NCBI RefSeq assembly: GCF_905120345.1
Contig: NZ_CAJHOA010000003.1
Span: 62,001 to 126,000, forward strand
Reading direction: 5' to 3'
DNA from: Denitrificimonas caeni
GTDB taxonomy: Bacteria > Pseudomonadota > Gammaproteobacteria > Pseudomonadales > Pseudomonadaceae
DNA length: 64,000 bases
Shown: piece by piece, positions 62,248 to 64,000 of the stretch
Layout of the letters: the number at the start of each line of letters is the position of its first letter
How positions within the stretch are numbered: position 1 is the first letter of the stretch
The notes under the pieces: generated by a model
What the model saw: only the letters and a program-made list of their open reading frames with translations
The model's database searches: none
What the model was told of the DNA's origin: nothing
Made by a program: the position numbers and the translations under genes

Positions 62248-63366
62248 ATGTATTATGTTGATATGCCAAGCGCCGAAGAAATTGGTGCCCTCAACCTCGT
62301 TCGTTCTGATGCGAGTATCTCGATTTATTTGCCGACGACTCCGGTTACTCGTGACATCGAGCAGAGCCGGATCAACCTTGGCAATCTAGTCAAGAAGGCC
62401 GTTACTCAGCTTGAAGCTGCGGGTTTCGATAAGCGAAGAATTGTATCGCTGCAAGAACAGTTCTCTGATTTATTAGCCGATGATGAGTTTTGGGATCATC
62501 AGGCCAATAGTTTGGCAATTCTGGCCACGCCTGAATCACTGCGTACCTACCGCATGGCGAATAAGATCAACCCTGCTGTTGAGGTGTCTGATCGTTTCCA
62601 TCTGAAGCCGCTACTGCGTGCGATTACCTTTCCGCATGCTGCGCATATTTTGGCTCTGTCAGAAAACGCAGTACGCCTGATTGAAGTTTCTGCAGATATG
62701 CCTGCCCGTGAAATTACTGTACAGAATATGCCGACAGATGCGGCGACTGCTGGTGGTAAGGCGGTTAATAAAAACTACACTGGGACCGGACACCGACATG
62801 GTTCGCAGGGAGAAGGTTTTTATCTTGCACGCTATGTGCGCAAACTTGATGCAGCGCTGCGCCCTGTTCTGATGGGATCTGATCTGCCGCTCATTTTGGC
62901 AACAACCAAACAGCTGGAAGCATTGTTCCGTTCGTTGAGTGTCATTCCTGCGCTGTCCAGAACTATCTCAGGCAACCCTGAACACTTGACTGAGTCTGAT
63001 TTGGCAAGTGCGGCACGACCTGTACTCGATGCTCACTATGCAGAGAAAATTCAAGACTTCCATCGCTTGTTTGAAGAGCGTACCGGTCAGCAGCGCACAA
63101 CGACGGATATTACCGATGCTGCGCGACTGGCGACCTTCGGTGGTATCGACAGACTTCTGGTCGATATTGACGGCGTAGTTGACGGCACGATTGACGATGA
63201 AACAGGAGTTGTTTCTTTTGCTGCTGAGGGCAATGCGATTAACTACGGTATTGTCGATGAAATCACCGGTCGCGCACTGCGCTCAGGCGCTAAGGTTATG
63301 GCTGTGCGTAAGGCTGATATCCCTGGTGGTCACGACTTAGCGGTGATCTCGCGCTATCCAATCTAA
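62248..63366 (+). CDS. Bacterial archaeo-eukaryotic release-factor-like protein (baeRF family)
   Basis: A 372-residue protein that resembles the baeRF proteins described by Aravind and colleagues, relatives of the archaeal-eukaryotic release factor eRF1 predicted to act on ribosomes. Support comes from the order of regions: an N-terminal domain (to about 130) with SISIYLPTTPVTRDIEQSR, a middle domain with AHILALSENAVRLIEVSADM, and a C-terminal eL30-like region with LLVDIDGVVDGTIDDET. The exact subfamily (family 11 is my best guess) needs a profile search. The start is ATG 62248, with CAGGAGG before it. It follows the HPF-CSD, FtsH and MgtA genes in the stress block. Confidence 0.7.
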   Translation: MYYVDMPSAEEIGALNLVRSDASISIYLPTTPVTRDIEQSRINLGNLVKKAVTQLEAAGFDKRRIVSLQEQFSDLLADDEFWDHQANSLAILATPESLRTYRMANKINPAVEVSDRFHLKPLLRAITFPHAAHILALSENAVRLIEVSADMPAREITVQNMPTDAATAGGKAVNKNYTGTGHRHGSQGEGFYLARYVRKLDAALRPVLMGSDLPLILATTKQLEALFRSLSVIPALSRTISGNPEHLTESDLASAARPVLDAHYAEKIQDFHRLFEERTGQQRTTTDITDAARLATFGGIDRLLVDIDGVVDGTIDDETGVVSFAAEGNAINYGIVDEITGRALRSGAKVMAVRKADIPGGHDLAVISRYPI

Positions 63367-63511
63367 GGACAAGATAAATAACTGAGATTTTCTTGGCGTT
63401 CTGCTTACTGTTGTCATTCAGTCATGAGACTTAAGCAGGGCAAACTGGCTCGCCATGCTGGTTATTGGCTTAGTGTTTAAATAGTTGATCCGTAAACTGA
63501 ACTAAAATAAG

Positions 63512-63543
63512 CGCGCAGAACCGAAAGGACTGCGCGTTTTTAT
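63512..63543 (+). terminator. Rho-independent terminator after the baeRF-type gene
   Basis: CGCGCAG at 63512-63518 pairs with CTGCGCG at 63530-63536, followed by a T-rich run. The stem and loop closely match the terminator at 8501-8532. The rest of the 309-base gap to the next gene holds no gene. Confidence 0.88.
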
Positions 63544-63675
63544 ATTGAGCTATTAACTGCGAATATATCTAGAGAAACTGATGGTATATATTTTATTACT
63601 TGAATGAAACTGGGCTTGTCTGATATATGAAATACTAATCAATATATCAAACTTTCTACTGCACGGTGAGACGGT

Positions 63676-64000
63676 ATGGGACACAGCGAAGAACATAAAA
63701 CGCATCGGACCGGCTGGCTGCGCGCGGCGGTGCTTGGGGCCAATGATGGCATCGTTTCCACTACCAGTTTGGTGTTAGGCGTTGCCGCTTCTGGAGCGAG
63801 TACGCAAACCGTTGTGATTGCTGGGGTCGCCGGTCTCGTTTCAGGGGCGATGTCGATGGCTGCTGGCGAGTATGTCTCTGTCAGCTCCCAAGCTGATACT
63901 GAGCGTGCCGATCTGGCGCGTGAAAGAGAAGAGTTGGCAACGAATCCTCAGCATGAGCACGAGGAGTTGACATTGATCTATATTGAACGTGGTTTGGAGC
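63676..64000 (+). CDS. VIT1/CCC1 family iron/manganese transporter, N-terminal part (cut by the window end)
   Basis: The visible 108 residues belong to the VIT/CCC1 family of membrane transporters that move Fe2+ or Mn2+. The conserved LGANDGIVSTTSLVLGVA first membrane helix and the SGAMSMAAGEYVSVSSQ second helix, with family Asp and Glu residues, are clear. The rest of the protein, including further spans, lies beyond the window. It is transcribed in the same direction as the stress block but after a terminator. Confidence 0.9.
   Translation, partial: MGHSEEHKTHRTGWLRAAVLGANDGIVSTTSLVLGVAASGASTQTVVIAGVAGLVSGAMSMAAGEYVSVSSQADTERADLAREREELATNPQHEHEELTLIYIERGLE

Noticed and set aside
1-64000. 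CRISPR arrays, rRNA, tRNA, prophage and intact insertion sequences
   Set aside because: No regularly spaced repeats, no cloverleaf-like or rRNA-like segments and no transposase, integrase or phage genes were recognised by eye; a tRNAscan or Infernal search would be decisive.

Overview
The window reads as chromosomal DNA of a Gram-negative proteobacterium, most likely a gammaproteobacterium with a free-living aquatic or marine style of life. This is inferred from the gene mix (TRAP transporter, soluble NAD-linked formate dehydrogenase, YceI, DUF1415, MtfA, a GGDEF/EAL protein, a sigma-54 two-component pair) and from signal peptides and lipoboxes of Gram-negative type. No rRNA, tRNA, CRISPR array, phage gene or intact insertion sequence was recognised, so the genus cannot be fixed.

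Layout. (1) 1-5.5 kb: the end of metE, then a periplasmic binding protein divergent from a membrane GGDEF/EAL protein. (2) 5.5-9 kb: a decayed stretch with an intact NTF2-like gene, a short-chain dehydrogenase broken by a one-base frameshift, and a DUF1329 gene that has lost most of its first half. (3) 9-21.6 kb: a catabolic block with a LysR regulator, a complete TRAP transporter plus its universal stress protein, a GloA-like protein on the other strand, a Rieske oxygenase and its flavin/2Fe-2S reductase, an extended SDR, an unrecognised 203-residue protein, a solitary DUF1116 protein, an amidase and an isocitrate lyase/PEP mutase family enzyme. The last three overlap by 4 bases each. (4) 21.7-29 kb: a ModE-like regulator divergent from the fdsGBA-fdhD-fdsD formate dehydrogenase operon, with a palindrome between them. 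(5) 29-41 kb: ordinary single genes, many of unknown function. (6) 41.5-46.3 kb: a sigma-54 response regulator and histidine kinase divergent from a small DUF4168 secreted protein, then rtcB. (7) 46.6-64 kb: a stress-type block with tandem Usp, a giant NdvB-like cyclic beta-glucan synthase, an HPF/cold-shock fusion, an FtsH paralogue, a possible small membrane peptide just before mgtA, MgtA, a baeRF (release-factor-like) protein and the start of a VIT-type iron/manganese transporter.

How the parts may work together. Block 3 looks like uptake and breakdown of one unidentified carboxylate- or amide-containing compound: TRAP import, Rieske oxygenation or dealkylation, oxidation by the SDR, hydrolysis by the amidase and final C-C cleavage. 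The formate dehydrogenase next to it could take up one-carbon units if the Rieske enzyme removes methyl groups; this is inference. Block 7 joins two proteins expected to act on ribosomes (HPF-CSD, baeRF) with membrane proteolysis, magnesium import and envelope glucan synthesis, which fits a stress or dormancy programme. The best candidates for something new are the Rieske/DUF1116/amidase pathway and the stress block with its possible mgtA upstream peptide.
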